Assembly: GCF_043678055.1 (NCBI RefSeq)
Contig: NZ_JBHEQA010000001.1
Location: 1,364,001-1,428,000 of the forward strand
Direction: 5' to 3'
Origin: Spongiimicrobium salis
GTDB lineage: Bacteria; Bacteroidota; Bacteroidia; Flavobacteriales; Flavobacteriaceae
DNA: 64,000 bases
Under the pieces are notes generated by a model. That model saw nothing but the letters and a program-made list of their open reading frames with translations. It ran no database searches and was not told the origin of the DNA. This document shows, piece after piece, positions 33,115 through 41,423 of the stretch; position 1 is the stretch's first letter; each line of letters opens with the position of its first letter. A program made the position numbers and the translations under genes.

Positions 33115-34329
33115 TTATAGAAGCATTTGTTTTGCACGCTTTACCCCTTCAACAAGTACATCTACCTCTTCTTTTGTATTGTAAAAACTGAAACTGGCCC
33201 TAACAGTGCCTGGAATATTAAAAAAGTCCATAATAGGTTGGGCGCAATGATGCCCTGTTCTTACGGCTATCCCTAATTTATCCAAAATAGATCCCATATC
33301 ATAGGGGTGTATCCCTTCTATATTAAATGAAATTACGGATGTCTTGTTTTTCGCCGTACCGTATATTTTTAAGCCTTCTATTTTTAGAAGTTCCTGAGTA
33401 GCGTACTTCAATAATTCATTTTCATAAGCAGCAATTGCTTCAAAACTTATTTCATTCATATAATCCAACCCAGCACCAAAAGCAATACCTCCACAAATAT
33501 TGGGTGTTCCTGCCTCAAACTTATGGGGTAAATCGGCATAGGTGGTCTTCTCGAAGGTGACTTCGGCAATCATTTCACCCCCACCTTGATATGGCGGTAA
33601 CTTTTTAAGCCATTCTTCCTTCCCATAGAGCATTCCAACTCCAGTTGGGCCACACACTTTATGGGCCGAAATGGTATAAAAATCGACATCCAAAGCTTGA
33701 AGATCCGGTTTAATATGAGGCGCTGCTTGAGCTCCATCAATCAAAACGGCCGCTCCTACCTTATGGGCTCCCTCAATAATTTCTTCAATGGGATTAACCG
33801 TTCCCAAGGCGTTGGAAACATGGTTACTAAAGACCAACTTGGTTCTCTCAGAAAGCAATTTATGATAGGCCTCCATCACCAATTCCCCATTATCGTTCAT
33901 TGGTATTACCTTTAAAATAGCCCCTGTACGCTCGCAGAGCATTTGCCAAGGTACAATGTTGGAGTGGTGTTCCATGGCCGAAACTAAAATCTCATCCCCT
34001 TTTTTTAACAAAGAGGAGAAACCATTCGCCACCAAATTAATACTATGCGTTGTACCAGACGTAAGGATGATCTCATGGCTCTTAGCCGCATTAAAATGTT
34101 GTTGCACCTTAATTCTGGCTTGTTCATATAAATCCGTGGCCTCCTGCGAAAGCGTATGGACACCTCTATGGATATTTGCATTATAATGACTATAATACTC
34201 CACAATAACATCGATTACCTGTTGCGGGGTCTGCGATGTGGCTGCATTGTCTAAATATACAAGGGGTTTTCCGTTGACTTCTCTGTTAAGGATCGGAAAA
34301 TCTTTCCTGACTTTTTCAATAGCTATCAT
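33115..34329 (-). CDS. sufS: Cysteine desulfurase SufS
   Basis: 404 residues, PLP enzyme that takes sulfur from L-cysteine. PLP-binding Lys224 is in YTISAHKVCGPTGVG and the persulfide-forming Cys362 is in VRTGHHCAQPIMDFF. Further markers are YLDNAATSQTP and HRGVHTLSQEATDLYE. It forms the sulfur-donor half of the cluster with sufE. It is separated from sufD by an outer-membrane protein gene and a terminator, so it may not be on the same transcript as sufABCD. Confidence 0.95.
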   Translation of the reverse strand: MIAIEKVRKDFPILNREVNGKPLVYLDNAATSQTPQQVIDVIVEYYSHYNANIHRGVHTLSQEATDLYEQARIKVQQHFNAAKSHEIILTSGTTHSINLVANGFSSLLKKGDEILVSAMEHHSNIVPWQMLCERTGAILKVIPMNDNGELVMEAYHKLLSERTKLVFSNHVSNALGTVNPIEEIIEGAHKVGAAVLIDGAQAAPHIKPDLQALDVDFYTISAHKVCGPTGVGMLYGKEEWLKKLPPYQGGGEMIAEVTFEKTTYADLPHKFEAGTPNICGGIAFGAGLDYMNEISFEAIAAYENELLKYATQELLKIEGLKIYGTAKNKTSVISFNIEGIHPYDMGSILDKLGIAVRTGHHCAQPIMDFFNIPGTVRASFSFYNTKEEVDVLVEGVKRAKQMLL

Positions 34330-34450
34330 AGTATATACGAATGAAATACAAAGGTATTAACTATTTGCGTGAATGTGCCTTTATATTAAAAGAAGTCTTT
34401 AAAAAATGGAAGTAATCCTATAGGATATTATAGTATTGGCTCAACAACAC

Positions 34451-35002
34451 CTAAAAGCGTATCCCTATTCCTACTTTGACAAGGTCGATCGAAGTATTAA
34501 ATCTGTTCAAATCCAAACCTCTCTGTTTTACGTTGGTATAATCGTATTGCGCTGTTATAAACCAGTTTTTCCCAAAATCATACGTAAGTCCCAAATTGGC
34601 ACCAAAACCATCTTCAACGGTTGTTTGGGGGCTTCCCAAAAGGCCTGAGATTCGTTGTGTAAAACGACTGTACCCTATTCCCGCAAACGGGCGCAATTTC
34701 TTTAAACCGGGAATGATGAATTCTCCAAAAACTTTAGGCTGTATATAATACAATTGTCTATTAAAATCAAAAGAAGGGTCATTGGATTCATCCAAAAAAA
34801 GACCGCCGTTAAGACTGGCCCCTAGACGTACAAAATTAAAATCGACAAACCGGTATTTAACTCCCAGATCAAAGATTCCAGTACTATTCAATTCGTCACT
34901 TAAAGGATAATTGAGCGCTACACTCCATTTTTTGGAATCATCTTGAGCCAAAATATTCAATGAAATAAATAGGGTTGCAGCAAGAAGTAATTTTTGTATC
35001 AT
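34451..35002 (-). CDS. Small outer-membrane beta-barrel protein inside the suf cluster
   Basis: 183 residues with a Sec signal (MIQKLLLAATLFISLNILAQ). Eight or so amphipathic strands follow (WSVALNYPLS, FDLGVKYRFVD, RPFAGIGYSRF, FGANLGLTYDFGKNWFITAQ), ending in the outer-membrane signature KVGIGIRF. It resembles OmpA/OmpW-size barrels of unknown role. It lies between sufD and sufS, just after an intrinsic terminator, so it probably has a separate start of transcription. No Fe-S link is visible in the protein. Confidence 0.78.
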   Translation of the reverse strand: MIQKLLLAATLFISLNILAQDDSKKWSVALNYPLSDELNSTGIFDLGVKYRFVDFNFVRLGASLNGGLFLDESNDPSFDFNRQLYYIQPKVFGEFIIPGLKKLRPFAGIGYSRFTQRISGLLGSPQTTVEDGFGANLGLTYDFGKNWFITAQYDYTNVKQRGLDLNRFNTSIDLVKVGIGIRF

Positions 35003-35118
35003 AAGGTTTGTTTTAGTTAGACAACATTGTCCTGTCGAAAATAACCTTTATTATTTTATAGAAAATACAACGTTACGTTAAAGCTAGCCTAAGAAAATCC
35101 TAATTTCTGGGCATGAAA

Positions 35119-35144
35119 AAGGCCCCTTTAGCAAAAGAGGCCTT
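35119..35144 (-). terminator. Intrinsic terminator after sufD
   Basis: Arms AAGGCCTCTTT (complement of 35134-35144) and AAAGGGGCCTT (complement of 35119-35129) pair with one mismatch around a 4-nt loop. On the minus strand the hairpin is followed by TTTTT. It lies 24 bp after the sufD stop. Confidence 0.8.
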
Positions 35145-35167
35145 CCAATATTTTATAAGATTTTAAA

Positions 35168-36487
35168 CTATACGTCAAACCCTAAACGCACTCCCAACTT
35201 GTTGGCGATCAATTTATTGATGCGCTGTTTCAACTCGGGGATGCGAACACTTTCCAATACATTATTGGCGAAAGCATACATCAATAATGCTCTTGCTTCT
35301 TTTTGAGGAATCCCTCTGGATTTTAAGTAAAATAAGGCATCATCATCTAACTGGCCAATAGTACAACCGTGGGAACACTTTACATCATCGGCAAAAATCT
35401 CCAACTGTGGTTTTGTATTGATCGTAGCCTTATCACTTACCAAAATATTATTGTTCTGTTGAAAAGCGTTGGTTTTTTGAGCAATTTTATCTACAATAAT
35501 CTTCCCATTGAAGACTCCTGTGGAATTTTCTCCATAGATTCCCTTATAGTCCTGGTGACTCTCACAATTCGGCTCAATATGGTGTACCAAGGTGTGGTGA
35601 TCTACATGTTGTTTATCGCCTAGGATAGTCACCCCTTTCATTACAGAGTCCAAATATTCTCCGTTCTGATAAAAATTGAGGTTGTTCCGTGTTAGTTTCC
35701 CTCCAAAAGAAAAAGTATGGAATTTCACCACGCTGTTATTTCCTTTTTGATCCACATAGGTATTATCGATCAGGGAAGCATTCGCCCTATCATTTTGAAC
35801 TTTGTAGTAATCTACAATAGCGTTTTTAGCCGCAAAAATCTCGGTCACCGCATTGGTCAAGACCTCATTGTCCGTTAAGCTCTGGTGCCGTTCTATGATC
35901 TGCAGTTCGGCATTCTCTTCCACAACCACCAAATTCCGAGGTTGCAGTAATAATGCGTCTTCAGCACCTGTGGAAAAATGTAGGATCTCAACAGGCTTTT
36001 TGGGCATTTTATTTTTTGGAATATAGATATAGGCACCTTCCTTGCTAAAGGCCGTATTTAGGTTTGTCAAGGATTCATCTTTTGACGCTACCTTATTGAA
36101 ATAAACCTCTATGACCTGCTTGTACATCGGTTTTGTCAAAGCAGCGCTAAGCAGGCAAATATCAACGCCGTCATGCGTTGTTTCGGATAGATAAGAACTG
36201 TATACCCCGTCTATAAAAACGATTTTATACGTATCTATCTCATGTAAAAAGTACTTCTTTACATCTTTGTATTCCAGAGCGCTCTCTTTCTTGGGAAAGA
36301 CACTAAAATCTATCTTCTGCAGTCCTTTGAGGGAGGTATACTTCCAGGCTTCTTCTTTTTTGGAAGGGAAGCCCTTTGTTTCAAAAGTCTTTATAGCATT
36401 GGAACGAATATCATGTACCGGATTTTCCACGTCCACATTGTTCTCAAACGCTAAAAAAGAGGAAACCAATTTATCTTTTAAATCCAT
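35168..36487 (-). CDS. sufD: Fe-S cluster assembly protein SufD
   Basis: 439 residues. Scaffold subunit that pairs with SufB in the SufBC2D complex. Typical C-terminal beta-helix features are HHIEPNCESHQDYKGIYGEN, NTKPQLEIFADDVKCSHGCT and the following SRGIPQKEARALLMYAF. The N-terminal segment FPSKKEEAWKYTSLKGL is a SufD hallmark. It follows sufC by 66 bp and ends at an intrinsic terminator. Confidence 0.95.
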   Translation of the reverse strand: MDLKDKLVSSFLAFENNVDVENPVHDIRSNAIKTFETKGFPSKKEEAWKYTSLKGLQKIDFSVFPKKESALEYKDVKKYFLHEIDTYKIVFIDGVYSSYLSETTHDGVDICLLSAALTKPMYKQVIEVYFNKVASKDESLTNLNTAFSKEGAYIYIPKNKMPKKPVEILHFSTGAEDALLLQPRNLVVVEENAELQIIERHQSLTDNEVLTNAVTEIFAAKNAIVDYYKVQNDRANASLIDNTYVDQKGNNSVVKFHTFSFGGKLTRNNLNFYQNGEYLDSVMKGVTILGDKQHVDHHTLVHHIEPNCESHQDYKGIYGENSTGVFNGKIIVDKIAQKTNAFQQNNNILVSDKATINTKPQLEIFADDVKCSHGCTIGQLDDDALFYLKSRGIPQKEARALLMYAFANNVLESVRIPELKQRINKLIANKLGVRLGFDV

Positions 36488-36553
36488 CTTAATTCAGTTG
36501 GCAGCAAACAAAGGAATAACGCCTATTTTAGGGCTATTCTCTCCTTACTACAA

Positions 36554-37306
36554 TTATACTACAGTTTCTTGTTTTAACCAATCGTACCCTTTGTCCTCTA
36601 ATTCCAAGGCCAATTCCTTGGTTCCAGATTTTACGATTTTTCCATTGTGCAATACATGTACAAAATCTGGTACAATATGCTCCAATAGACGTTGGTAATG
36701 GGTAATAACGATGATGGCGTTATCCTTACTTCTCAATTTATTTACCCCATTGGCTACAATACGAAGGGCATCGATATCCAAACCGGAATCTGTTTCATCC
36801 AAAATGGCCAATTTTGGCTCTAACATGGCCATTTGAAAAATTTCATTCCTTTTTTTCTCTCCTCCGGAAAAACCTTCATTTAAGGAACGGGACAAAAATT
36901 TGCGGTCAATTTCCAAAAGCTCAGATTTCTCCTTGATCAACTTCAACATATCTTTGGCAGGCATGTCTTCCATTCCTCTTGCCTTTCTAGATTCATTGAT
37001 CGCTGTTTTCATGAAATTTGTTACAGATACCCCAGGAATCTCAACCGGATATTGAAAGGATAGAAAAACCCCTTTGTGGGCACGTTCTTCCGGAGCATCA
37101 TCTTCTAAATCCTCTCCATCAAGAAAAACGGCACCTTCGGTAATTTCAAAATCTTCCTTTCCTGCAATTACAGAGGCTAAAGTACTCTTACCTGAACCGT
37201 TAGGCCCCATAATGGCGTGTACTTCTCCTGCGTTTACTTGCAAGTCTATTCCCTTTAATATCTCCTTGTCTTCTACACGAGCGTGCAGGTTCTCTATTTT
37301 CAACAT
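36554..37306 (-). CDS. sufC: SufC ATPase
   Basis: 250 residues, ABC-type ATPase that powers conformational change of the SufBD scaffold. Walker A is GPNGSGKSTLAS, the signature region is LNEGFSGGEKKRNEIFQ, Walker B is LAILDETDSGLD and the switch His is in IIVITHYQR. No transmembrane part, as expected. It follows the MBL gene by 16 bp. Confidence 0.96.
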   Translation of the reverse strand: MLKIENLHARVEDKEILKGIDLQVNAGEVHAIMGPNGSGKSTLASVIAGKEDFEITEGAVFLDGEDLEDDAPEERAHKGVFLSFQYPVEIPGVSVTNFMKTAINESRKARGMEDMPAKDMLKLIKEKSELLEIDRKFLSRSLNEGFSGGEKKRNEIFQMAMLEPKLAILDETDSGLDIDALRIVANGVNKLRSKDNAIIVITHYQRLLEHIVPDFVHVLHNGKIVKSGTKELALELEDKGYDWLKQETVV

Positions 37307-37322
37307 AGCTATAAATTCTATA

Positions 37323-38180
37323 TTACTTTAAATAATTGGGTGCCTTAGGCATTTTTTCAAAATCTTCTTTTCTGTGCTGTATGTACACGGTGGCCTTCGT
37401 CTCTTCCGCAAAGGCTTCAAACGCTTCCATACTGGCTATGGTTTGTTCAACATTAAAGTTGAAACTGGGTATTCTTCTGTGCTCTCTATTCTCAATAAGG
37501 TGATACAAATCTCCAGATAGCAATACGGGACCATGTTCCACGAGGTCTACATATAATACCATATGCCCTGGGGTATGTCCAGGAGTGGACTTAAGGATAA
37601 CACTACCATCACCAAAAACATCATGATCTCCATTCAAACGTTGAATGTTCTTTAACTCGCTAACCGCTCCAAAGATCTGCTCATTATTCTTTATGGAATC
37701 GTATTCTACGCCTTGAACCAGCCATGTGGCATCCTTAAAAACATTGGCAGAGCCCGTATGATCAAAATGACTATGGGACAGGGCAATGTATTTGAAGTCT
37801 TTCGGTGTCAACCCTATTTGTTTCAATTGATTCACTACGGAATCCTTTCTGGAAATGGTAAAGGCTCCACCTGGAGGGGTTGTTGGTTCTGGCTGCCCTA
37901 CTAACCCTTCTGGAAGGCCAGCATCCCAAATTAAATTTCCCTTTGGATGACTAATTACATACATAGCATCTGCGAACTCTCTTGATTGTCCCTGGTAGGT
38001 GGTATCCTGAGAAAACAACTCCAATTTATTCGCAATAACATTGCCTCCACTAAAGGTGTACAATTTTATCGCTGGCTTGGCCACTTCCTTTTCAGCCATA
38101 GTATCTTCTTGTGATTCCTTTTTGGCATCCTTGCAAGAAAACAAGGCCAATATTGCGAAAAGCGCTACAAATTTTTTCAT
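37323..38180 (-). CDS. Metallo-beta-lactamase-fold lipoprotein, lactonase-like, between sufB and sufC
   Basis: 285 residues with a lipoprotein signal (MKKFVALFAILALFSCKDAK), so the enzyme sits outside the cytoplasm. MBL metal ligands are present: HSHFDHTGSA (HxHxDH), the His in STPGHTPGHMVLY, the Asp in LLSGDLYHL and the late His in YIQHRKED. Overall order and spacing resemble AHL-lactonase (AiiA-type) proteins, but substrate cannot be read from sequence. It lies 20 bp after sufB and 16 bp before sufC, inside the operon core, although its cell location separates it from cytoplasmic Fe-S assembly. Confidence 0.85.
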   Translation of the reverse strand: MKKFVALFAILALFSCKDAKKESQEDTMAEKEVAKPAIKLYTFSGGNVIANKLELFSQDTTYQGQSREFADAMYVISHPKGNLIWDAGLPEGLVGQPEPTTPPGGAFTISRKDSVVNQLKQIGLTPKDFKYIALSHSHFDHTGSANVFKDATWLVQGVEYDSIKNNEQIFGAVSELKNIQRLNGDHDVFGDGSVILKSTPGHTPGHMVLYVDLVEHGPVLLSGDLYHLIENREHRRIPSFNFNVEQTIASMEAFEAFAEETKATVYIQHRKEDFEKMPKAPNYLK

Positions 38181-38200
38181 GGTCTCTTTTGTATTTCTTC

Positions 38201-39646
38201 TTAACCTACGGAACCTTCCAAACTAATTTCCAATAATTTCTGGGCTTCCACAGCAAATTCCATGGGCAATTTGTTCAATACCTCTTTGCTGAATCCATTT
38301 ACGATCAATGCGATCGCTTTTTCGGTATCAATACCACGTTGATTGCAATAGAATATTTGGTCTTCACCAATCTTACTGGTAGTTGCTTCGTGTTCTATTT
38401 GGGCCGATTTATTTTTGGTTTCGATATATGGAAAGGTATGGGCACCACATTCATTTCCCATTAATAAGGAATCACATTGTGAAAAGTTCCTTGCATTTAT
38501 AGCGTTGCGGTTCACTTGAACCAGACCGCGATAGCTATTTTGGGATTTTCCAGCAGAAATTCCTTTGGAGATAATAGTACTCTTCGTATTCTTTCCTAAA
38601 TGGACCATCTTCGTTCCCGTATCTGCTTGTTGGTAGTTGTTGGTCACCGCTATGGAATAAAACTCTCCAATAGAATTGTCACCTTTAAGGATACAGGAAG
38701 GATATTTCCATGTTACGGCAGAACCAGTTTCTACTTGCGTCCAAGATATTTTTGCATTCTTCTCACAAAGTCCACGTTTGGTCACAAAATTGAATACACC
38801 ACCTTTACCTTCTTTATCTCCCGGGAACCAGTTTTGTACCGTTGAGTATTTTATCTCGGCATCGTCTAAGGCAATTAGCTCTACCACAGCGGCATGTAAT
38901 TGATTTTCATCCCTTGAAGGTGCCGTACATCCTTCCAAATAACTTACATAACTGCTTTCATCTGCAATGACCAAGGTTCTTTCGAACTGGCCTGTTCCCC
39001 CTTCATTAATTCTAAAGTATGTAGATAATTCCATAGGACATTTTACCCCTTTTGGAATATAACAAAAAGAGCCATCGGTAAAAACTGCGGAATTCAGTGC
39101 CGCATAAAAATTATCGGTTTTAGGAACTATGGTCCCCATGTATTTTTTCACCAATTCAGGATGTTCCTGAATAGCTTCGGAAATAGGCATAAAAATAATT
39201 CCCTTTTCCGCCAAGGTTTTTTGAAAGGTCGTAGCTACAGAAACAGAGTCTACAACAATATCCACAGCAACATTTTGTAGTCGCTTTTGTTCATCAATGG
39301 AGATTCCCAACTTTTTATACATTTCCAATAATTCGGGATCTACATCGTCCAAGGATTTGTTGGGATCTGCTTTTTTGGGCGCAGAATAATAGCTAATGGC
39401 CTGAAAATCTGGTTTTTCATAATTGACATTGGCCCATTCTGGCTCCTCCATCTTTTCCCAGATGCGAAAGGCATCCAATCGCCATTCGGTCATCCATTCC
39501 GGTTCGTTTTTCTTTTTCGAAATCGCACGAACGATATCTTCGTTCAATCCCTTCGGAAAAGTATCGGACTCAATATCGGTATAAAAACCATACTCGTATT
39601 CTTGAGTTTCCAGTTCTTTTTTTAACTCTTCTTCTGTATATGCCAT
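38201..39646 (-). CDS. sufB: Fe-S cluster assembly protein SufB
   Basis: 481 residues, the main cluster-building scaffold. Characteristic segments: YGFYTDIESDTFPKGLNE, GSFCYIPKGVKCPMELSTYF, SYVSYLEGCTAPSRDENQLH, GKSQNSYRGLVQ, CDSLLMGNECGAHTFPYIE and the C-terminal EDQIFYCNQRGIDTEKAIAL. The Cys in LEGCTAPS and others needed for sulfur transfer are intact. It follows sufA by 66 bp and precedes the MBL gene by 20 bp. Confidence 0.96.
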   Translation of the reverse strand: MAYTEEELKKELETQEYEYGFYTDIESDTFPKGLNEDIVRAISKKKNEPEWMTEWRLDAFRIWEKMEEPEWANVNYEKPDFQAISYYSAPKKADPNKSLDDVDPELLEMYKKLGISIDEQKRLQNVAVDIVVDSVSVATTFQKTLAEKGIIFMPISEAIQEHPELVKKYMGTIVPKTDNFYAALNSAVFTDGSFCYIPKGVKCPMELSTYFRINEGGTGQFERTLVIADESSYVSYLEGCTAPSRDENQLHAAVVELIALDDAEIKYSTVQNWFPGDKEGKGGVFNFVTKRGLCEKNAKISWTQVETGSAVTWKYPSCILKGDNSIGEFYSIAVTNNYQQADTGTKMVHLGKNTKSTIISKGISAGKSQNSYRGLVQVNRNAINARNFSQCDSLLMGNECGAHTFPYIETKNKSAQIEHEATTSKIGEDQIFYCNQRGIDTEKAIALIVNGFSKEVLNKLPMEFAVEAQKLLEISLEGSVG

Positions 39647-39712
39647 ACTTTTTTTAATATACCACGCGTTACCACAACCCGTGATGAATTATTCAATTGT
39701 TGAGATTGTCGA

Positions 39713-40042
39713 TTATAGGGAAAAGCTTTCTCCGCAACCACAAGTTCGTTGTGCATTGGGGTTGTTGAATACAAAACCTTTTCCGTTGAGACCCCCAGAA
39801 TATTCCAAGGTAGTCCCTATCAGATATAAAAAACTCTTTTTATTGACCACAATACGTACTGCATTGTCTTCAAAAATCTTATCTGCCTCTTCTGACTTAT
39901 CATCAAACCCTAATTCATAGGACAATCCACTACATCCCCCGCTCTTAACACCTACTCGGACAAAATCTTTGTCGGCATTATATCCTTCTTCAGTCATTAG
40001 GGTAATGATCTTTTGTTTAGCTCCTTCCGATACTTTGATCAT
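39713..40042 (-). CDS. sufA: A-type Fe-S carrier protein (SufA/IscA/HesB family)
   Basis: 109 residues. The three conserved cysteines are Cys37 (KSGGCSGLSYEL) and Cys101 and Cys103 (RTCGCGESFSL), which hold a cluster for delivery to targets. First gene of the suf operon, preceded by a good -7 box and a palindrome. The symbol reflects its place in the suf operon; IscA and ErpA relatives look alike. Confidence 0.93.
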   Translation of the reverse strand: MIKVSEGAKQKIITLMTEEGYNADKDFVRVGVKSGGCSGLSYELGFDDKSEEADKIFEDNAVRIVVNKKSFLYLIGTTLEYSGGLNGKGFVFNNPNAQRTCGCGESFSL

Positions 40043-40071
40043 ACTTAATTGGATTTAATCTAAATAGTTTG

Positions 40072-40104
40072 CAAATATACTACATAAGTAGGTTTTCTCC
40101 TCAA
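40072..40104 (-). promoter_or_regulatory. suf operon promoter with overlapping palindrome
   Basis: On the minus strand: TTG at 40104-40102, a 22-nt spacer, then TATATTTG at 40079-40072, matching the Bacteroidota promoter. The palindrome CTACTTATGTAG (complement of 40080-40091) abuts the -7 box inside the spacer, where a repressor would block RNA polymerase. An Rrf2/IscR-like or Fur-like regulator is a guess. Confidence 0.55.
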
Positions 40105-40307
40105 TTCCTAACATTATTATAACGTATAACTCTATAAGTTTTACTTATTTACTTTCTCGTTGAATTCAATTGCTATAGCGTACTCATTGGCAACGCATTA
40201 TCGTTGCCTTTGAATAATAGCCCTCAAATTTGTCTAACAAAAATATCAAAAACCTTAGACAAGTTCCAAAAAAGCCTGAAAAATGGTGCGTATTCACAGA
40301 TCCTATT

Positions 40308-40315
40308 TATTTTTG
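40308..40315 (+). promoter_or_regulatory. Candidate -7 box of thiL, near-leaderless
   Basis: TATTTTTG ends 4 nt before the ATG at 40320, the same geometry as for the DUF1460 gene (806-813 / 818). It implies a leaderless or almost leaderless transcript. It also argues against the longer reading frame that opens at 40230. Confidence 0.45.
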
Positions 40316-40319
40316 CAGC

Positions 40320-41372
40320 ATGCTTGAAAATAAGAATGTAGAAAAAACTTCTTTGGAGGAATTGGGGGAGTTTGGTTTGATCGATCACTTGACAAAAAAC
40401 TTTTCAATTCAACACAGTTCTACGGTAAAAGGGATTGGTGACGATGCCGCTATTCTGGATTTTAAGGATAAAAAGACTGTAGTAACCACCGACTTGTTGG
40501 TAGAAGGTGTTCATTTTGACCTCAGTTATATGCCCTTAAAACACTTAGGGTATAAGGCCGTCATTGTGAATCTATCTGATATTTACGCCATGAATGCCAA
40601 AGCTACCCAGGTGACGATTTCAATTGCGGCATCCAATCGTTTTCCATTGGAGGCCTTAGAGGAATTGTATCGCGGTATTGCATTGGCCGCGGAAATATAT
40701 AAGGTTGACGTTGTGGGTGGCGATACCACCTCATCCAATACGGGCCTACTGATAAGTATTACCGCTATTGGTGAAATAGATACTCAAGATATTGTATATC
40801 GCAATGGTGCAAAACCCAACGACCTCCTAGTCGTTTCTGGAGACCTTGGAGGGGCTTATATGGGACTACAGGTGTTGGAACGCGAAAAAGAAGTATTCAA
40901 AGTAAACCCTAACAATCAACCAGATTTGGAACCCTATACTTATATCGTAGAGCGTCAGTTAAAACCTGAAGCAAGAAAGGATGTTGCCCCTTTGCTCAAA
41001 GCCTTGGAAATACACCCAAGCTCAATGATCGATATCAGTGATGGGCTCTCCTCCGAAATACTGCATTTGTGTAAACAAAGTGATGTAGGATGTAACTTAT
41101 ACGAAGATAAAATTCCTTTAGACCCAACCGTTATCTCCTCTTGTGAGGAGTTTCAATTGAACAGTACTGTAGTCGCATTGAGCGGTGGGGAAGATTACGA
41201 ACTCCTCTTTACCATCGATCAACAAGACTTTCCTAAGATAAAAGGGAATCCCAATTTTACGGTTATTGGACATATGACCCCTAAAAATGAGGGGGTTCAT
41301 ATGATTTCTAGAGGCAATACTAAAATCCCCATCACGGCCCAGGGTTGGAATTCATTTGAAGACAAAGATTAA
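40320..41372 (+). CDS. thiL: Thiamine-monophosphate kinase
   Basis: Phosphorylates thiamine monophosphate to thiamine diphosphate. From ATG 40320 the protein has 350 residues. Markers: GIGDDAAILDFKDKKTVVTT near the N-terminus, DLLVEGVHFD, VGGDTTSSNTGL, LKPEARKDVAPLL, MIDISDGLSSEI and ALSGGEDYELLF. The upstream in-frame part (40230-40319) contains the -7 box and lacks homology, so it is left out. Divergent from sufA. Confidence 0.95.
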   Translation: MLENKNVEKTSLEELGEFGLIDHLTKNFSIQHSSTVKGIGDDAAILDFKDKKTVVTTDLLVEGVHFDLSYMPLKHLGYKAVIVNLSDIYAMNAKATQVTISIAASNRFPLEALEELYRGIALAAEIYKVDVVGGDTTSSNTGLLISITAIGEIDTQDIVYRNGAKPNDLLVVSGDLGGAYMGLQVLEREKEVFKVNPNNQPDLEPYTYIVERQLKPEARKDVAPLLKALEIHPSSMIDISDGLSSEILHLCKQSDVGCNLYEDKIPLDPTVISSCEEFQLNSTVVALSGGEDYELLFTIDQQDFPKIKGNPNFTVIGHMTPKNEGVHMISRGNTKIPITAQGWNSFEDKD

Positions 41373-41423
41373 AAGTTCTTAAAAGAAATCCTTAGTTTTA
41401 AGTCTGTAGAATCCATCCAGACT

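Noticed and set aside
40230..40319. Longer thiL frame from 40230
   Set aside because: The extra 30 residues do not resemble the family and span the -7 box ending 4 nt before ATG 40320.
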